Positions 1 to 13,599 of a DNA stretch of 64,000 nt are shown piece after piece (positions within the stretch are counted from its first letter, which is position 1; every line of letters begins with the position of its first letter). This DNA is from Sordaria brevicollis (Eukaryota; Ascomycota; Sordariomycetes; Sordariales; Sordariaceae): the NCBI GenBank assembly GCA_033439795.1, contig JAUTDP010000008.1, positions 2,852,001-2,916,000 on the forward strand. The letters run 5' to 3'. The translations under genes were made by a program, and so were the position numbers. The notes beneath the pieces are model-generated. The model worked only from the letters and a program-made list of their open reading frames with translations, was not told the DNA's origin and did no database searches.

Positions 1-1800
1 TTTTAAAATTAAAAACGTTAATCCTCGTAATATCGAATTTTAAAATTAATTTATTAACGCTATTTATATATTTAATAATAATTTTATTATTATCCCGGTC
101 TTTATTATTTAAATTTTTAATTTAGGTAATTACTTTACGTTTTCGGCCGCCGTTTATATATTCGCCCGCTTTATATAATTTAACGTTATTTTTATTACTA
201 TTAAATTCTAAAATATTAAGGAGGATTTTTAATAATTTAAAGACGAAAATAATTAATTGTACTAAAATTTCGATTAATTCCGTATTTTAATCTAAAATAA
301 GGATTAAATTAATACGATTTTTAATATTAATTTCGTAATTTTTGAAATTAATTATACCCTTTAATTTTTAAACGCTATTATTAAATAATAAATTTAGTAT
401 AACGCTTATAAATAAGCCTTCGCTAACGCTGCTTTTTAATATAACGATATCGTTAACGATTTTTAAATTCGTTTAACTGCCCTTTAATAAAGCCTATCCG
501 ATATTTAAAAGTATTATTCCGATTTTAAAATTAATTTTTAGAACGCAATTAAGCGTAAAATAGTTAAATATTAGAAGATAATTAACGACCTTTATTAATA
601 TTTATTTAAACCTACCGATTCTATATTTATACCCTTATTCGATAATAATAATAATAATAATTTTAATTCTAATAATTTTAAATCCGAATTTAATAATATA
701 ATTATTAACGACCCGGTCGGAGGTAATAACGGTAGCGGTTATAAATTAATATTACGTATCGTTATTTCCCCCGTTTTTAATAATATTAATAAAACTTTTA
801 AGAAAGTTATTAAATTTCATTAATAGTATATTAATATTTTATTCGCTTTTAAGGACGAACCTTCTACTTTTAAAACCAAAAATACTAAATTTTCCCTAAT
901 TTCCCGCTCCCTTTATAATAAATTTTAAAAAGTAATCGAATCCGAATTTATTAAAATCCTATTTAATAAACCGGTTAAATAATTTATTACCCTCAATCTA
1001 TTTAAATAAATAATTAATAAATATAATAACGTCGATATTGTAATTTAGGTTTATTATAAATTCGAGGATTTAAAAATAAATAAAATAAAATAATTTAATT
1101 TTAAGGATAAATTCGTTATTATTATTAAACGTTATTAATTTAATAATAATATAAAAATTTATTACTTCTATTAACGTTTAACCAAACGCTTCTATAATAT
1201 TATTACTTTATAGCGCCCCTAATTTAAAGATAATAAATTCGACGAATAATTCGAAATAACCTACAATTTCGCTAAGTAATTCGAGTAGAAAGATTAGTAT
1301 AATAAGATCGCTAACCCTTATTATAAATCTAATATTAATAACCCTATTACCGGTTTTAATTCCGTTTTTAATAATACGAGTGGTTCCGTTCCCGAATTTA
1401 TTATTAATAAAGGCGGTACTACTATAAATTTCGATTCTATATCCACTTCCGACGTTTAAATTTTTTATATAATTAATAACGACGTATTTTAATATTATAT
1501 AAAAACCGGTATTTATACCCGTTATAATCGTAAAGGCTATTTCTCTACTAAATATAAGGGTTATATTTAATTTAAAAAGGAGGTATCCGAACGTAAATTA
1601 CGTAAAGAAAGAGAAAAGGAGAAAAAAGAGAAGAAGGATAAAAAGGAAAAGGAGAAAAATAATAATAATAATAATAATTAATAATAATACTCCGTTTAAA
1701 GTTAATACAAATATAATTAATATAATTATTATAATATTAATATTATAAATATTTTTATTTTTAATACTCCGGCTCCCAGTTATTTTATACTATAATAGTA
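1..1800 (+). pseudogene. Gag-like region of Gypsy element A (decayed)
   Basis: The stretch before pol in element A should encode the structural Gag protein, which packages element RNA. What can be seen is short open pieces rich in Asn and Asp, a strongly charged Lys/Glu-rich segment at about 1600-1662 and a run of AAT codons at about 1660-1682. The same charged and Asn-rich order recurs in element B at about 21190-21275. I see no clear zinc knuckle. Gag identity is inferred from position upstream of pol, not from a motif. Stops are frequent and the product is dead. Confidence 0.4.
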
Positions 1801-3559
1801 ATTTATTTATTACCTTACCCTTATATACCTTTATAATTTCGTAGGCCCGGTTATAAATAATAAGAACGGTTTTATTAACGGTTAGGGAAATATATAGCCT
1901 CTTATTTAAATCGTAATTAAAGGCTAACGTTTATTGAATATAAGTAAAGAGGAGGATAATTGAAGAATATCCTTATAATTAAATTTAAAATTATTAAAAT
2001 TAATAAATTTTTTATAAATAACCGTTATAAATACCCTAATTTATTAAATTTCTCTATTTATTTATTTTATAGACCGTGTAAAATATATTATACCGTATTC
2101 GTTAATAATAATTATATTATTTTGGGATTTATTAATTATTATTTCGTTTTATATAATAATTTCTTAATTTTTAAATTCTAATTCCTTAAATTCCTTTATT
2201 TCGCTAATAATTAAACGAAAAGGAATATTACGCATTTTAATTATTTAATTATAAATACCGGCGTATATTATAAATTTATCGATTTCTTTATTTATAATTT
2301 CGTAGAGGATATTTTTATTATTTTCGGATATTTATAATTAATTTACTACGCCCTTAATATTAATTAACCTAACAATTACTTTATTTTCGGCTCCGCTTAT
2401 AAATAATGCGGTTATTTCCCTTTAAGAGTACCCTATTACTTTCGTTACGTACCGTTATTACGTAAATATAACGTTGATACGCCTTTAATTAATATTTTTA
2501 GCGGTATACTTTTTATTATTATTTTTAAGAATTCCTTTAAAACGCGATTAATATATTAAAAACCCTCCGTTTTAGACGTCCTCGATAAAGGAAAGTTTAA
2601 TACCCTTGCTTTATTATTAGAGGCCGTTCGCCGGATTTCTATTTCTGCGATTATTAAATGTATTATTCGTTAACGTTTTAATAAATTTAAATAAAAGGTT
2701 GCTAATAGAATAAATATAATCCTTATTAGTAAGGTCGTTAACGGTTAAACTCTTATATTAATAATTATAATATATTATTATCCCCTTCCCTTATTATATA
2801 TAATCCCCGCGCTGTATTATTTAGCCGGAGGAGTACGTATTTCTTTTTCTAATTATTAAACGCCGGTTTATTTTTATTATATTTTTAAAGGACCCTTCGA
2901 TTTAACCGATATTAAAAAGCTTTTAATAATTATATTTAATTAATTCGCCGAAAAATATAAATTTTAAATTATCCGTATAATAAAGGTAAATATAATAAAA
3001 AATATTTAATGTATAATAAATAAGGATAAAATAACGGAAGAAAGAGGCGCCCTAGCCCTAAATGTAATTAGCGATAATTTTATAATTAATATAGTTAAAA
3101 ATATTATAAACGGTAAAGTAATTTATTATAAGAAGTTTTTCGGTAATAATTATTATATTTAAATCGATACGCTCTATAATATTAGAAGTAAAGAAATTAT
3201 TAAAGTAATTAAAATCTCCGCTTTAATTATATTTATAAATAATACCTCCGATTTTTAAATTTACGAAGAAATTATTAATTATTATTTTACTATTAATAAT
3301 ATTAATATTAATAAAATTACGTTTAAAAATATTATTAAATTTTATAAAAAAGTAAATAAATCCTTAAAGACCAACGTATAAATTTAATAAAAATTACTTC
3401 GATAATATTAATAATAGACGAATAATTTCCGTTAAAAAAGCGCTAATATATTGCCCCCTAACCGGTTTTATAATTTTAAATTCGAATTTAAATTTAACGC
3501 TATACTACCCGCTTTCCGTAATCGTACTTTTAGCCTAAAAGAATTTAGCGTTATTAAAA

Positions 3560-6300
3560 AATAAATCGATAATAATTTAAAGAAGAAATTTATCCGCTTA
3601 TTATAATTAAAAACTTCCGCTCTTATACTTTTAATTAAAAAATTAAGAAGAGGAATTTACGTTTATATAAATTATTATAATATTAATAATATTACCTTTA
3701 AATTCCGTTACTTATTCCCACTTATTAAAGAAATATTCGATATTATTTACTATATTAAAATTTTTATTAAATTAAATATTATTATTACTTTTAATTAAAT
3801 TTATATTAAAGAAGGTTATAAATAATTAATTACGTTTATAATAAGGTTTAAGTTATTCGAATCTTTAATTATACTTTTTAATTTTTAGGGCGCTTTTAAC
3901 GCCTTTTAAAATTATATTAACGATATTTTATATAATATTCTCGACGTTTACGCAACCGCTTATTTCGATAATATCTTTATATATTCTAATAACGAAAAGG
4001 ATTACGAACGATACGTTAATAACGTCTTTAAACGTTTAATTAAAGCCGGTTTGAATATAAATATCGATAAATATAAATTCTATACGAAATATATAAAATA
4101 TTTTAGCCTAATTATTATATTAAACGGTATCGAAATAAATTTAAATAAGGTTAAAATTATATTCGATTAAATACCCCCTTAATTTAAAAAATCGTTCTAA
4201 TAATTCTTCGGCTTCGCGAACTTCTATTAGCGTTTTATTAAAGTATTTTCGACGATAATATCCCCGTTATACGAATTAATAAAGAAAAACGTACCTTAAT
4301 TATAGTCCGACCGCTATTAATCCGCTTTTAATACGTTAAAGAAGGCCTTCGTAACCGGATTTGTATTAAAAATTTATAATTAAATTAAAAAGACCGTAAT
4401 CGAAATAAATATATTTAATTAAATAATAGGGGGTACGCTTTTATAATATAATAATAATAGAATTTTATACTTAATCGCGTACTTTTTAATAAAATATATA
4501 GTTTAAGAATATAATTATAACGTTTATAATAAAGAATTTTTAATTATTATTAAAGCGTTAGAGGAGTAGTAACCCGAATTTAAAAGAGTATAATAATTAT
4601 TCAATATTTTAATAAATTATAAAAATTTAAAAACCTTTATAATTAATAAATAATTTATATAATAGTATATATATTAATTATAATTCTTATTACGTTTTAA
4701 TTTCTAAATTTAATATATTTTAAGATTAAAGAATTTACGCCCCGATACCTTTAATAAAAAGCTTAATAATATTCCCGCGGGTATAGAAAATAAATATTTC
4801 GCCGCTTATTAATATACTCTTTTTTAACTTTTATAATTCGTAAACGGCTATTTCGATAAAAAAGACCTAACCTTTTATTATTCCTTCTCTTTAATAAATA
4901 ATTACGAAGATAAATCGATTAATAATATTATTTTAAATAGTTACGAAAATTCCGTATTCCTTTAGGAAGCGGTCTCTACTTTAAACGATTTAAATAATTA
5001 TAATTAATTAATTTCGATTTATAAAATCCTTTATAAAGCTTTTAGCGAATATTAAATTACTTTTAATAGTATTATTAAATAGCGTAATTATATAGTAATC
5101 GACCTTTATAATAAAGAATTCTAATTTTAATTAATTAATTACTAATATAATTCGCCTAGCGCGGATTACTTTAATTATAATACTATTTATAAACTTTTAT
5201 CCTAAGAATTCTATTAAAAGGATATAATTAATAATATACGTATATTTTATAAAGTTTATTTACTTTATATAAAAATTAAATTCTTTAAACGAAGTTTTAC
5301 CGGCCTCTTTAAAACCCTACCTATTATATTAATTCTTTAAATCCGTATTTCCGTCGATTATATTACTCTATTCCCTAGTAATTTTTACTTTAATTAAAAA
5401 TTTAAATATATTTGTATTATTATTAACCGGTTAATAAAAATACGGTACTTTATATTAATAATTATATTATTAATAAAAGAATTAGCCGAATATTTTATCG
5501 ATTACGTTTATTACTTTTATAGCTTTTTAAATTCTATCCTTTTAAATAAAGGTATTTAATTCGTATTACGATTTTAATTTTCCTTATATTAATATTTAAA
5601 TATTATACGTATTTTAACTTCCGCTTTCTACCTTTAAACGAATATTTAAATTAAATATATTAATATAGAGATAGAATAATACTTTTAATTATATATTAAT
5701 TAAATATAAACCGATTAAATTAAATAATTTCCCTTCGTAGAATTCGCCAATAATAATATAATATCTTCGTTAATAAATTTATTACTTTTCTTCGCTAATT
5801 ATAATTATTACCCCTATATAAGTATTAAATTTCGTAACCCCCTATTATTAACGCTATTACCCGTATAATTAAAAGAATATTATAAAGTTAACGAATTCGC
5901 CGACCGCTTCCGTAAAATTTAGAATTTCGTAATTTAATAAATTAAATATAATTAAAACTAATACGAGGAGAATATTAATAAAAAGCGGGTCGATTTAATA
6001 AAATATAAGGAAAAGGATACCGTTTTATTTAATACGTTTAACCTAATTAACGGTTACTTATATATTAAATTTTCCCCCCGTTAAGAAGGATTATTTAAAG
6101 TTTTAAAAGCGGATTTATATATTATTAAATTATAATTACCTAATAATATAAAATATTCGCCGGTCTTTTACGTTTTAATAATTTAATATTAAATTAATTA
6201 GGGTCTTTTTAATTAAATCGTCGATTTTAATATTCGTATTAATAAAGGTAAAATTATAATTCGTATTAACGATTATAAAGAATATATTAAATAGGAATTC
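3560..6300 (+). pseudogene. Gypsy pol of element A: reverse transcriptase, RNase H, integrase (RIP-killed)
   Basis: Reverse transcriptase reads from about 3610. The catalytic box is YFDNIFIYS at 3961-3987, where family members have YxDD; the second Asp has become Asn by a G-to-A change. RNase H-like sequence follows to about 4700. The integrase core is readable at about 5340-5700: an Asp in VDYI near 5354, a damaged SDRG-like site (now NK) and a terminal QTN-like motif. A GPFKVL-type integrase C-terminal segment lies at about 6080-6190. Many TAA/TAG codons sit where Gln or Trp is expected, as RIP predicts. A precursor of this type would copy element RNA to DNA and insert it; this copy cannot. 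Confidence 0.85.
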
Positions 6301-6817
6301 GATAAATTATTAAATATTAAATAGAAAGGAGAAAACCGTTATTAATATTATTTAATTAAATAGAAAAGCGATTACGACCCTATTTAGGAAAAGGTTAATA
6401 ACGTTATTAATTATAAAATACGTTTTTAGGAATTTTATTACGATTACCCTAATAAATTAATACCGCCCTACGTTAAAGAATTTCTCGACCGTTTCGAATA
6501 AAAAAGAAAGGATCCGATAATAAATTCCGTTATTCGTAATAAATAACCCGACGTTAATACCGAGCCCTACGCTTTACGCCGCCGCTCTGCCCGCTTAATA
6601 TAACGATTCGCTATTTTTAAAATGGAATTATTATTAATTAAGGAGGAAGTAGAGGAAGGATTTATAAAAATAATAACGAAAATTATACGATTTTTAATAA
6701 ATAAATAATTTAAAATACGGTTAACGTTACGATTAAAAGTATTTAATAAATTAATAAAGGATTTTAAATTATAATTATACGTATATATAAATTTTTTTAA
6801 TTCTATAAATTTCTTTT

Positions 6818-6829
6818 AAAAAGGGATAA
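6818..6829 (+). promoter_or_regulatory. Polypurine tract of element A
   Basis: A purine run (aaaaagggataa) directly precedes the 3' LTR. The equivalent in element B is aaagggggataa. In LTR retrotransposons this tract primes plus-strand DNA synthesis, and its position next to the LTR supports the LTR start at 6830. Confidence 0.75.
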
Positions 6830-7115
6830 TATTATAGGATTATATTTATATTATACCTAATATACGTACTAACTACCTATATAAGTACTTAAATCCCCAA
6901 CGATTATTCCCGATTATAATACGTATATTATAGCTCAATATAGTCTAGATTTAGTTACCTATAATTACGTATAGTATTACGTAGGTGCGTACGGATTAGG
7001 GTATAGGCTCGCGTCTATATATCTAGTCCTCCGTATATATTTCTCCCTTCCTTTCCTTCGTATAATAATATATATCTTATTATATATTTAACGGTGCCAA
7101 CGCTATCCCTTAATA
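6830..7115 (+). repeat. 3' LTR of element A (286 bp)
   Basis: This LTR aligns end to end with the LTRs of element B (19033-19318 and 26400-26685) and with the split solo LTR at 47997. All full copies are 286 bp. Its start tattatagg corresponds to tgtcacagg in the less mutated 5' LTR of B, so the LTR began with TG. The right part keeps cggtgccaacgctatccc. Confidence 0.95.
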
Positions 7116-7689
7116 TAATACTTTAAATATTAACTTTTTAAAGATAGTTTATTATATTATAAAATATATAATAATATAATTTAATTTTATATATTGTATA
7201 ATTATTTTAAATCGATTTTTAAAGTAACTTATAACGATAAATATTACTTCGGCCCGTCCTAAATAACGAAAAAATTAGAAGGTTTATTAATCCTACGGCT
7301 ATCGTACTAATTTAAAACGTATATTTCCTATTACCTTAAATATAATAAATTAAAAATAAATTGTAAAACGATTTCCAACTAATTTTAACCCGTAATCCCC
7401 AAACCGATTTTATACTATATAATCTATATCGATTTTATAATAAACTTACCCAAATAATTTTATATATCGATAATATAAGGAAGAGAAAATTTTAATTCGC
7501 TTATAATAATTGTTTATACTTTTAATAAAAAAATTATTTTAATTTTAGGGAAAATAATTTATTTAACGAAAAATTAAATAAAAAAATTTATAATAATATT
7601 ATTACTTTATAATTAAGGCTTATTCTACGTAGTAATTAGTAATCGAAATTCAAAATTCCTATCCGAAGCTTAAAAAATTATATTTAATA

Positions 7690-8560
7690 AATTAGGTTAT
7701 AAATTAATATATATTATAATATAATACTTCTAAATTAATAGAAAAAACGAAAAGAGAAATTAAGAAATAGAATTCGCTATTAAATACTATACCGCTAAAA
7801 ATTTTAATATACTTTAGCCTAATATTTTACTAACGTTTTAATACAATATAAATAATTCCTTATCTACCCTATTAAATTTAATCCCGAACGAATTAATATT
7901 TAGTTTTAAACCTAATACTACCTTAAATTTTATTAAATTATAAAATTTAAAAGACTATAACTTTAAAATAATATAAAAATTATATAACTAGGAAATTAGT
8001 AACGCCTTAAATTAGGCCACTATAAAATATAAACTCCTATATAATAAATTATACTAGCCTTTATCCTTTAAAATCGGAAATAAAATAATAATCTAATTTT
8101 ATAAAAAATATAACCCTATAAACGAACCTTTATAAAAATTTAATTAATAAAGAATTAACCCTTTTAAAATAGTATATAAAATTAACGATTTAACCTACAA
8201 GTTCAATATACCGAAGATATAGAGGATTTATAAAGTAATTTCCCTAATATACTTTCGCAAATACCCTAAAAATAAAAATTTATTTAATAGGAAAGGGAAC
8301 GATAAACCGGATTATATATTTATCGAAGGAGATAATAATTAATTCTACTCTTATAAAGTAAAATAATTATTAAAATAGCGAATAATTTAAATAAAAAATA
8401 GATTATATATTAATTATAAAATGAAATAAAAAAGTTATAATTACGAATCGAATATTTAAGAGCCTTATAATATAATTAGAAAAATAAACCTTATAAAGAA
8501 TAGCCGGCAATTAATCGAAGAATATAAAGCGTAATTCCCTATTTAATTTAACGAATTAAG
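7690..8560 (+). pseudogene. Gypsy integrase C-terminus with chromodomain (element G)
   Basis: The plus strand reads the usual integrase tail: a PFKIVYKI-like segment around 8160, a short YKFNIPK patch and an I(Y/H)-KVISL segment. About 40 codons later comes a chromodomain, roughly 8330-8530, with KVK-LLK, then YKMK-KSYNYES, then EPYN and RQLIEEY. This matches the chromodomain order (VEKIL, VKWKGY, WEP-N, LIEEY) once stops are read as Trp or Gln. Chromodomains at integrase C-termini direct chromoviruses to heterochromatin by binding methylated histone H3. At least five in-frame stops break the frame. The part before about 7690 is too decayed to assign. Confidence 0.65.
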
Positions 8561-9299
8561 GAAGCCCAAAGAACTAAACCTAATTATATTAATTTATAGT
8601 ATCCGAATAATATATTATTTAAAAAAGAAATTAAATATACTTTCCCTTCTTAAATTTAATTCGTCCTAAATTAATAAAATAATTAAATATTAATTATTTA
8701 CTATATACGAACCGTAATACAACCCGCCTTATAATATTTAACGCGTATAAAATTAACCTTCGGCTAAATTTTTTCCTATCCTTAAATACTTTAATTAAAC
8801 TATATAATTAAAATAAATTTATAATCTAAAATTAACTATTATAATAATTATTATAAACGATTTAATTATATTAAATTAAAGCAAACCGGTATATTTATAC
8901 TACTCTATTATTTATACGTATAATAGTAATCTTATTATTTTTAACCTTCCTATTTTTAATATTATAAAAGTAATTTACGAAATATAAAATTAGAAAAGTT
9001 AATGCGTTTTAAGCTAAATTAATTATATTCCGGGCAAGCCGAATCAAAATTTAAATATCTTTAAACGCTTATAATTTAATTAAAATAAAATATTTCGCGA
9101 CCTTTATAACGATAATAAAAAACGAATTAAAATAATTCTAATTACTTACGTAATTAATAATTTTTAAATTTTGTAAATAAAATATTATAAAGAAATTATT
9201 AGGTTTTTAAACGCGATTAAAAATAAAGCCTACCCTATAAAAATTATAAAAGATTTACCCTATAAACCGGATATTACTATTTAAATTGCAATAGCCGTA
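8561..9299. other. AT-rich RIP-mutated stretch inside element G, no gene seen
   Basis: Between the chromodomain of G and the next readable frame, all six frames are densely interrupted and CpA is nearly absent. I see no motif, tandem repeat or RNA gene here. It may be the decayed 3' end of pol or the start of the following extra frame. Confidence 0.5.
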
Positions 9300-11050
9300 A
9301 CGTATTAAATTATAAAATTATTAAAGTCCTTCCGCGAATAGGATAAACAGAATAAAAAAACCGGTATAAAGGCTTATAAAATACCTTTCTAAATATATTA
9401 ATATAAAACGAACTTTAAATTAATTTAATATAAATAAGACGCTAGAATATCGAAAAATTATAAATAATACGTTAAACCTCTTTTAAATTTCGTTTTAGAA
9501 AAATATATCGAAATATATTAATTCAATACCAATTTCGATATTAACGTTATTATTAAAAAGGATATAAATAATACAATTTTTATTATTATATAAAAGTATT
9601 TCACTTATTAGGATGCCGAATTCTAAATTAAATAAAATATTTATAAAGAGAATATTAATAAATTTAAAGCGTAAATAGAAAAGAATATAGCCCCGGCCGA
9701 ATTTAATAAAATTATTTTAAATACTAATTTAAAGGCCGAACCCGAAGGAATTCAAATTAATATACGCTATACCGAATTTAAATTAACGTTTATTATAAAA
9801 AGATTAACCCCCGTTAAATAACTTTAAATTAGCGTATTCGAAAAATTAAACCTACTTTTAAATAATAAATTATAAATCGCTTTAACTAAATAGCCTATTA
9901 TCCCGCATAGCGTCGTCTTCGGTAATTTACTATTTAATAGTATTATTAACGAATTTATTACTATAATTAAGCCTAATTTAATTCTTTAAATTAATAAAAT
10001 TACTCTTTTAAATACTTTAATAATATTAGGAATTAAAATTTTTAATATTTTTAATACTATTAGCTATATTAAGTTTAAAAATTTTACCGCCCCTCCGATT
10101 CGAATTATTATCCCTATTTAAAATACCCCAATTAAATCGATCGATTTTATTAAAATTTTTACCGCCGATTATATAATTAAAAAGAAATAATCTATTTCCG
10201 ACTTTAACCCTAAGACCTTTAAACAGTTTAAATCTTTTTTAATTATAAATTCATTTTTAAAAGTAAATTCGTCGCCGAATTTCAAACCGGATTAAAATTC
10301 AAATATAAATATAATTAATTTTAATAACTATTTTATTTATAGTAGGACAATTACTAATATAAATACTATTCCGGTTATAAATAAATTATTTAATATAATT
10401 ATAATTAACTAAATTATTTCGACCCTATAATGTATTTTCTTCGGTCGTAATTATATTAAAATTTAATTTCTACTTAAATTAATTATAAATACGACCCTAA
10501 ATTATAATTAAAAAACGTTCGATAAATTAATTTAATATATTAAATACTTTAAAGAGTAAAATAAAAATTAATAAGAGGAAATTAATTACTTTAAAGATAA
10601 TATTAAAAGGTAAAAGTAGGTATTTAAATTAATATTAATAGATTATTTATATTTTAATAATTATAAATAGGTTAATAAATATTATTAAACTATTTAGAAT
10701 ATAATAAAGGATTATACCTTTAAAGGACCGTATAACCTAATTAAATAATACTCCTACGCCGACTTAATCTATATTTAAATTAACCTTAAAATAATCGTAA
10801 TCGATAACCGCTTTAAAGTTTAAAATATTAATAATAATAAATAGGACGTCTACGACGTTTATAATTATAATAGCAAAATATTCGTATATATCGCTAATAG
10901 CCCGTTTATTAATTAGGAATTTAAGGTTTATAAAAATAATATATATAATAATATTAACGAAATCGTCGTTTAAGTTACCGGGTATAATATCGAAGAAGTA
11001 AATAATTAAATCGGTTTATAAAGGATAAATAATATAGGATTCGGAATTTA
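9300..11050 (+). pseudogene. Unidentified extra frame between chromodomain and 3' LTR of element G
   Basis: A protein-like frame can be followed on the plus strand from about 9420 to 10440 through stops that RIP explains. Short open pieces include PLLNFVLEKYIEIY (about 9475), KFKA-IEKNIAPAEFNKI (about 9660) and IPHSVVFGNLLF (about 9900). A second block in another frame, with KDYTFKGPYNLI (about 10695) and VVQVTGYNIEEV-like sequence (about 10975), runs to about 11050. I do not recognise the product. It has no RT, RNase H, integrase, protease or zinc-knuckle motif. Its place after the chromodomain and before the polypurine tract suggests an additional 3' gene of the retrotransposon, or a captured host gene. 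The change of frame may be an indel, an intron or two genes. Confidence 0.4.
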
Positions 11051-11145
11051 AATAAATAAATAATAAAGGTATATATTTAAACGAATTATTAGGATAGTAA
11101 TAAATTAATATAAAGGGTAATTATAAAGGGAAGAAAAGAATAAAT

Positions 11146-11427
11146 TGAGACGAATTACGACTCGATATTAAGTCGGTCGTAGACTTACTTTCTTCTTTAA
11201 ATATTGTAAGAGTCGAGCTACGATTCGATATTAAATCGGTCGTAGATTTACCTTCTCTTTTAAATATTGTAAAAGTCGGGTTAAGGACGATTTGAATTGA
11301 TTCCTATATATAAATAAATAGCCGAGAAATCGAGCTTTAATTCGATCTCTCTCTTAAATTAATTATCGTATTCTATAATTATCCAATTCATTAAGGACTT
11401 CACGTTGTAAACTTGTACCATCTAACA
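11146..11427 (+). repeat. LTR, probably the 3' LTR of element G (282 bp)
   Basis: A purine-rich tract (aaagggaagaaaagaata) at about 11123-11142 is followed by TG at 11146. The segment ends in ctaaca at 11427, giving TG...CA ends. A TATA-like tatatataaataaata lies at about 11303-11320. Two 63-bp direct repeats occupy the U3-like part. It does not match the 3' LTR of element E (18456-18720), so it is not E's 5' LTR by sequence. No second copy exists in the window, so the boundaries rest on the ends and the purine tract only. Confidence 0.5.
11157..11282 (+). repeat. Two tandem 63-bp repeats in the LTR
   Basis: Unit 1 (11157-11219) and unit 2 (11220-11282) both begin acga(c/t)tcgatattaa and both contain tcggtcgtaga and ttaaatattgtaa. 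Differences are mainly C/T and G/A. Duplicated U3 blocks in LTRs often act as enhancers; that role is inferred here. Confidence 0.85.
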
Positions 11428-12300
11428 TATATACCCCCGACGAAAAGGTTACCGCGGCTAAAACCGCTAAGTTATTTATTATTAAGAGCGTTTAAATAAA
11501 CGAGGTTTAGAAGAAGAATATATCCGATAAATTCGCGGTCGAACAAATTAAGTTCGATATTATAAATATATTTATTATTTTTAATATCGTTATTTAATAA
11601 AACGATACTTTTAAGCGTCGTTCGTTTAGTAATATTACGATCGGTACTTTTAAAGAGAAATAGAATACTTAATTATATAATATTAATAAATTTAATTTAA
11701 AGGATTATAATATTCTGGAAGATATAGATAAAATTATTACATTTTTTAATTAGGAAATTATTAATAAATTCGTTAACGTTTATTATACGTTTAATATAGA
11801 AGATTTATTTAATTTCTTATATACGAAAATTAACGTAATTGCGAAATATTAAGCCTAATATAATAAAGGTTATTTAGCCTTTGCCTTTAAAGTTTTAACG
11901 GCTATAAGTTAAAATTATTAAGAATAAAATAATAATAATATTTTATTAATGGATTTCGATATTTTTAAATCTATTATCGAAGATCCCGAGGGCGTATATA
12001 TTATTTTTAAAGAAATTAAATTACGAATTATCTTAATTAAAATTATTTTTTCTTAATAACGAATATATTAAATTATCGCTATTAATTTAAATATTAATTT
12101 AAAATAAATATATAAATACGTTGCCAACTTTTTAAAATATTAAAAGGGCGCTGAAATGAATAATACACGCTTTTATAAGGATTTGTATAAGGAATGAAGG
12201 AAAAATATATTTTTAATACGTTAATTATTAAAAGCCTATAGGAATAAAAATCCCGACTTTGAACCGGATAATTACGAGGCTTTATATTATAAAAATACTG
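11428..12300 (+). pseudogene. Gag-like frame of element E
   Basis: One plus frame reads well through RIP stops from the LTR edge: PDEKVTAAKTAKLFIIKSV-like sequence at about 11435, then YNINKFNLKDYNILEDIDKI (about 11680), then KGYLAFAFKVLTA (about 11865). It has the helical, Lys/Glu/Asn-rich make-up of Gypsy Gag capsids. Further polar, Asn-rich segments follow to about 13600, where a zinc knuckle would be expected, but I cannot see an intact CCHC box. Identity as Gag rests on position upstream of RT. Small open frames at 12259-12492 and 13383-13592 are in other frames and are shadows. Confidence 0.5.
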
Positions 12301-13599
12301 CGTTGCGCGAAAAGAATTATGAATTTTAAATTTAATTTATTAAATTATATTAAATTATTAATTATTTTAATAAAAGCGCTTAAAATAATATTCCGTTTAA
12401 TAATAATTAAAATAATAATTTATCTAATAATAGAGGAGTTTAGAATAATATTCTATTTAACAACGGCCGTACCAATAAATATGGTATTCTAGACGAATAG
12501 AAAGATAATTCTTTAATTAAAAGTTATCTTTTTTACCCCCGCTTCTTTATTAAATAGAACGAAATTCGTTATAATTTAATTAAAAAAGAAAAAGAGTATA
12601 TTAAAATTAAAAATAATTTAATAATTATAAAGGTTTAAATTGAAGAATTAAGAGGAGTAATAATTATTTAGGACGGTGATATAACCGATTTATACGTTAT
12701 AATCGTTATTTTAATTAAAGAGAATATTAATTTCCGTAAGGAGAATATTAATTTTCGTAAGAAAAAGGTTACCTTTTCAATTCTTAAGAATTTTAAACGT
12801 TATAATTACGTTAACCGCGATAATAATAATAATAATAAAAATCGTCGTAAAAAATATTTACTACCGATTTCTTTGTAATTAATTATAAATATTTATTAAT
12901 TAAAGAGAAGGATTTACCCTATTTTTATAATAAAAAGGATAAAAATATTATTACTTTTAACGTTTAATACCGTTATATTCTTAATAAATTTAAATTAAAC
13001 GCTAATTATTTTTTTTAATAATAAAATGAAGAAAATATATATCGAAAATTATATTATTAATAAAATTATTTAAAACTTTAAATTTTATTTTGCCGATAGT
13101 TTTTATAATATTAAAATTTTTAATAAATTATTTATTTATTTATATGCCGAATATTATAATTATAATCGAAAGGAGAAAGTTATTTACGAATTTAATAATT
13201 TAAAATTCGAAATAAATGGGGATTTTTAAGAATTCTATAATAAATTTATACGTTTAGTCGGAGAATATAGTCGTTTTCCTAATTTATAAAAATAGGAATT
13301 CAATTAGATATTTCCGGGTACTATTTAAAATACCCTCCTTTAAAAATACGGATAGGAAGACGTTACTTTTAATTAATATACTTTAATAATTAAAAAGGTG
13401 GTCGAAATTAATTAACGTATTTTCCGTAATAATAAAATTAAAAAGGATAATAAGGATAAAAATAAAAATATTTCTTCTTCTTTTACGAATTCGTTTAATA
13501 AGGTTAAAGGTTTTACCGATTTTAATAAAAATTTTAATAATATTTTTAATAATAATATTAATATCGGTAATAGTAATTAAAATAATTCCCATTGCGCTT

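Larger units (their letters stand above)
1..7115 (+). mobile_element. Gypsy LTR retrotransposon A, 5' end outside window, RIP-mutated
   Basis: This is a Ty3/Gypsy element on the plus strand that enters from the left edge and ends with an LTR at 6830-7115. It is a second copy of complete element B: position 1 here aligns to 19598, with an offset near 19,570 through the RT and integrase regions, so about 565 bp of the left end lie outside the window. The two copies differ almost only by C/T and G/A changes. Gag, reverse transcriptase, RNase H and integrase can be read through many in-frame stops, so it is non-autonomous. The five bases after the LTR are taata; the matching left target duplication cannot be seen. 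Confidence 0.9.
7116..11427 (+). mobile_element. Gypsy chromovirus G, 3' part with LTR (5' part off-window)
   Basis: Downstream of element A lies the 3' half of another plus-strand Gypsy element. It runs from integrase C-terminus and chromodomain (to about 8560), through an extra unidentified frame (about 9300-11050), to a polypurine-like tract and an LTR at 11146-11427. Its missing 5' part would lie beyond A, off the left edge, if A inserted into G. This arrangement is an inference: the left target-site duplication of A and the 5' LTR of G are not in the window. Confidence 0.6.

Noticed and set aside
11146..11427. 5' LTR of element E
   Set aside because: Sequence does not match E's 3' LTR at 18456-18720, and a polypurine-like tract precedes it, which fits a 3' LTR of the upstream element better.
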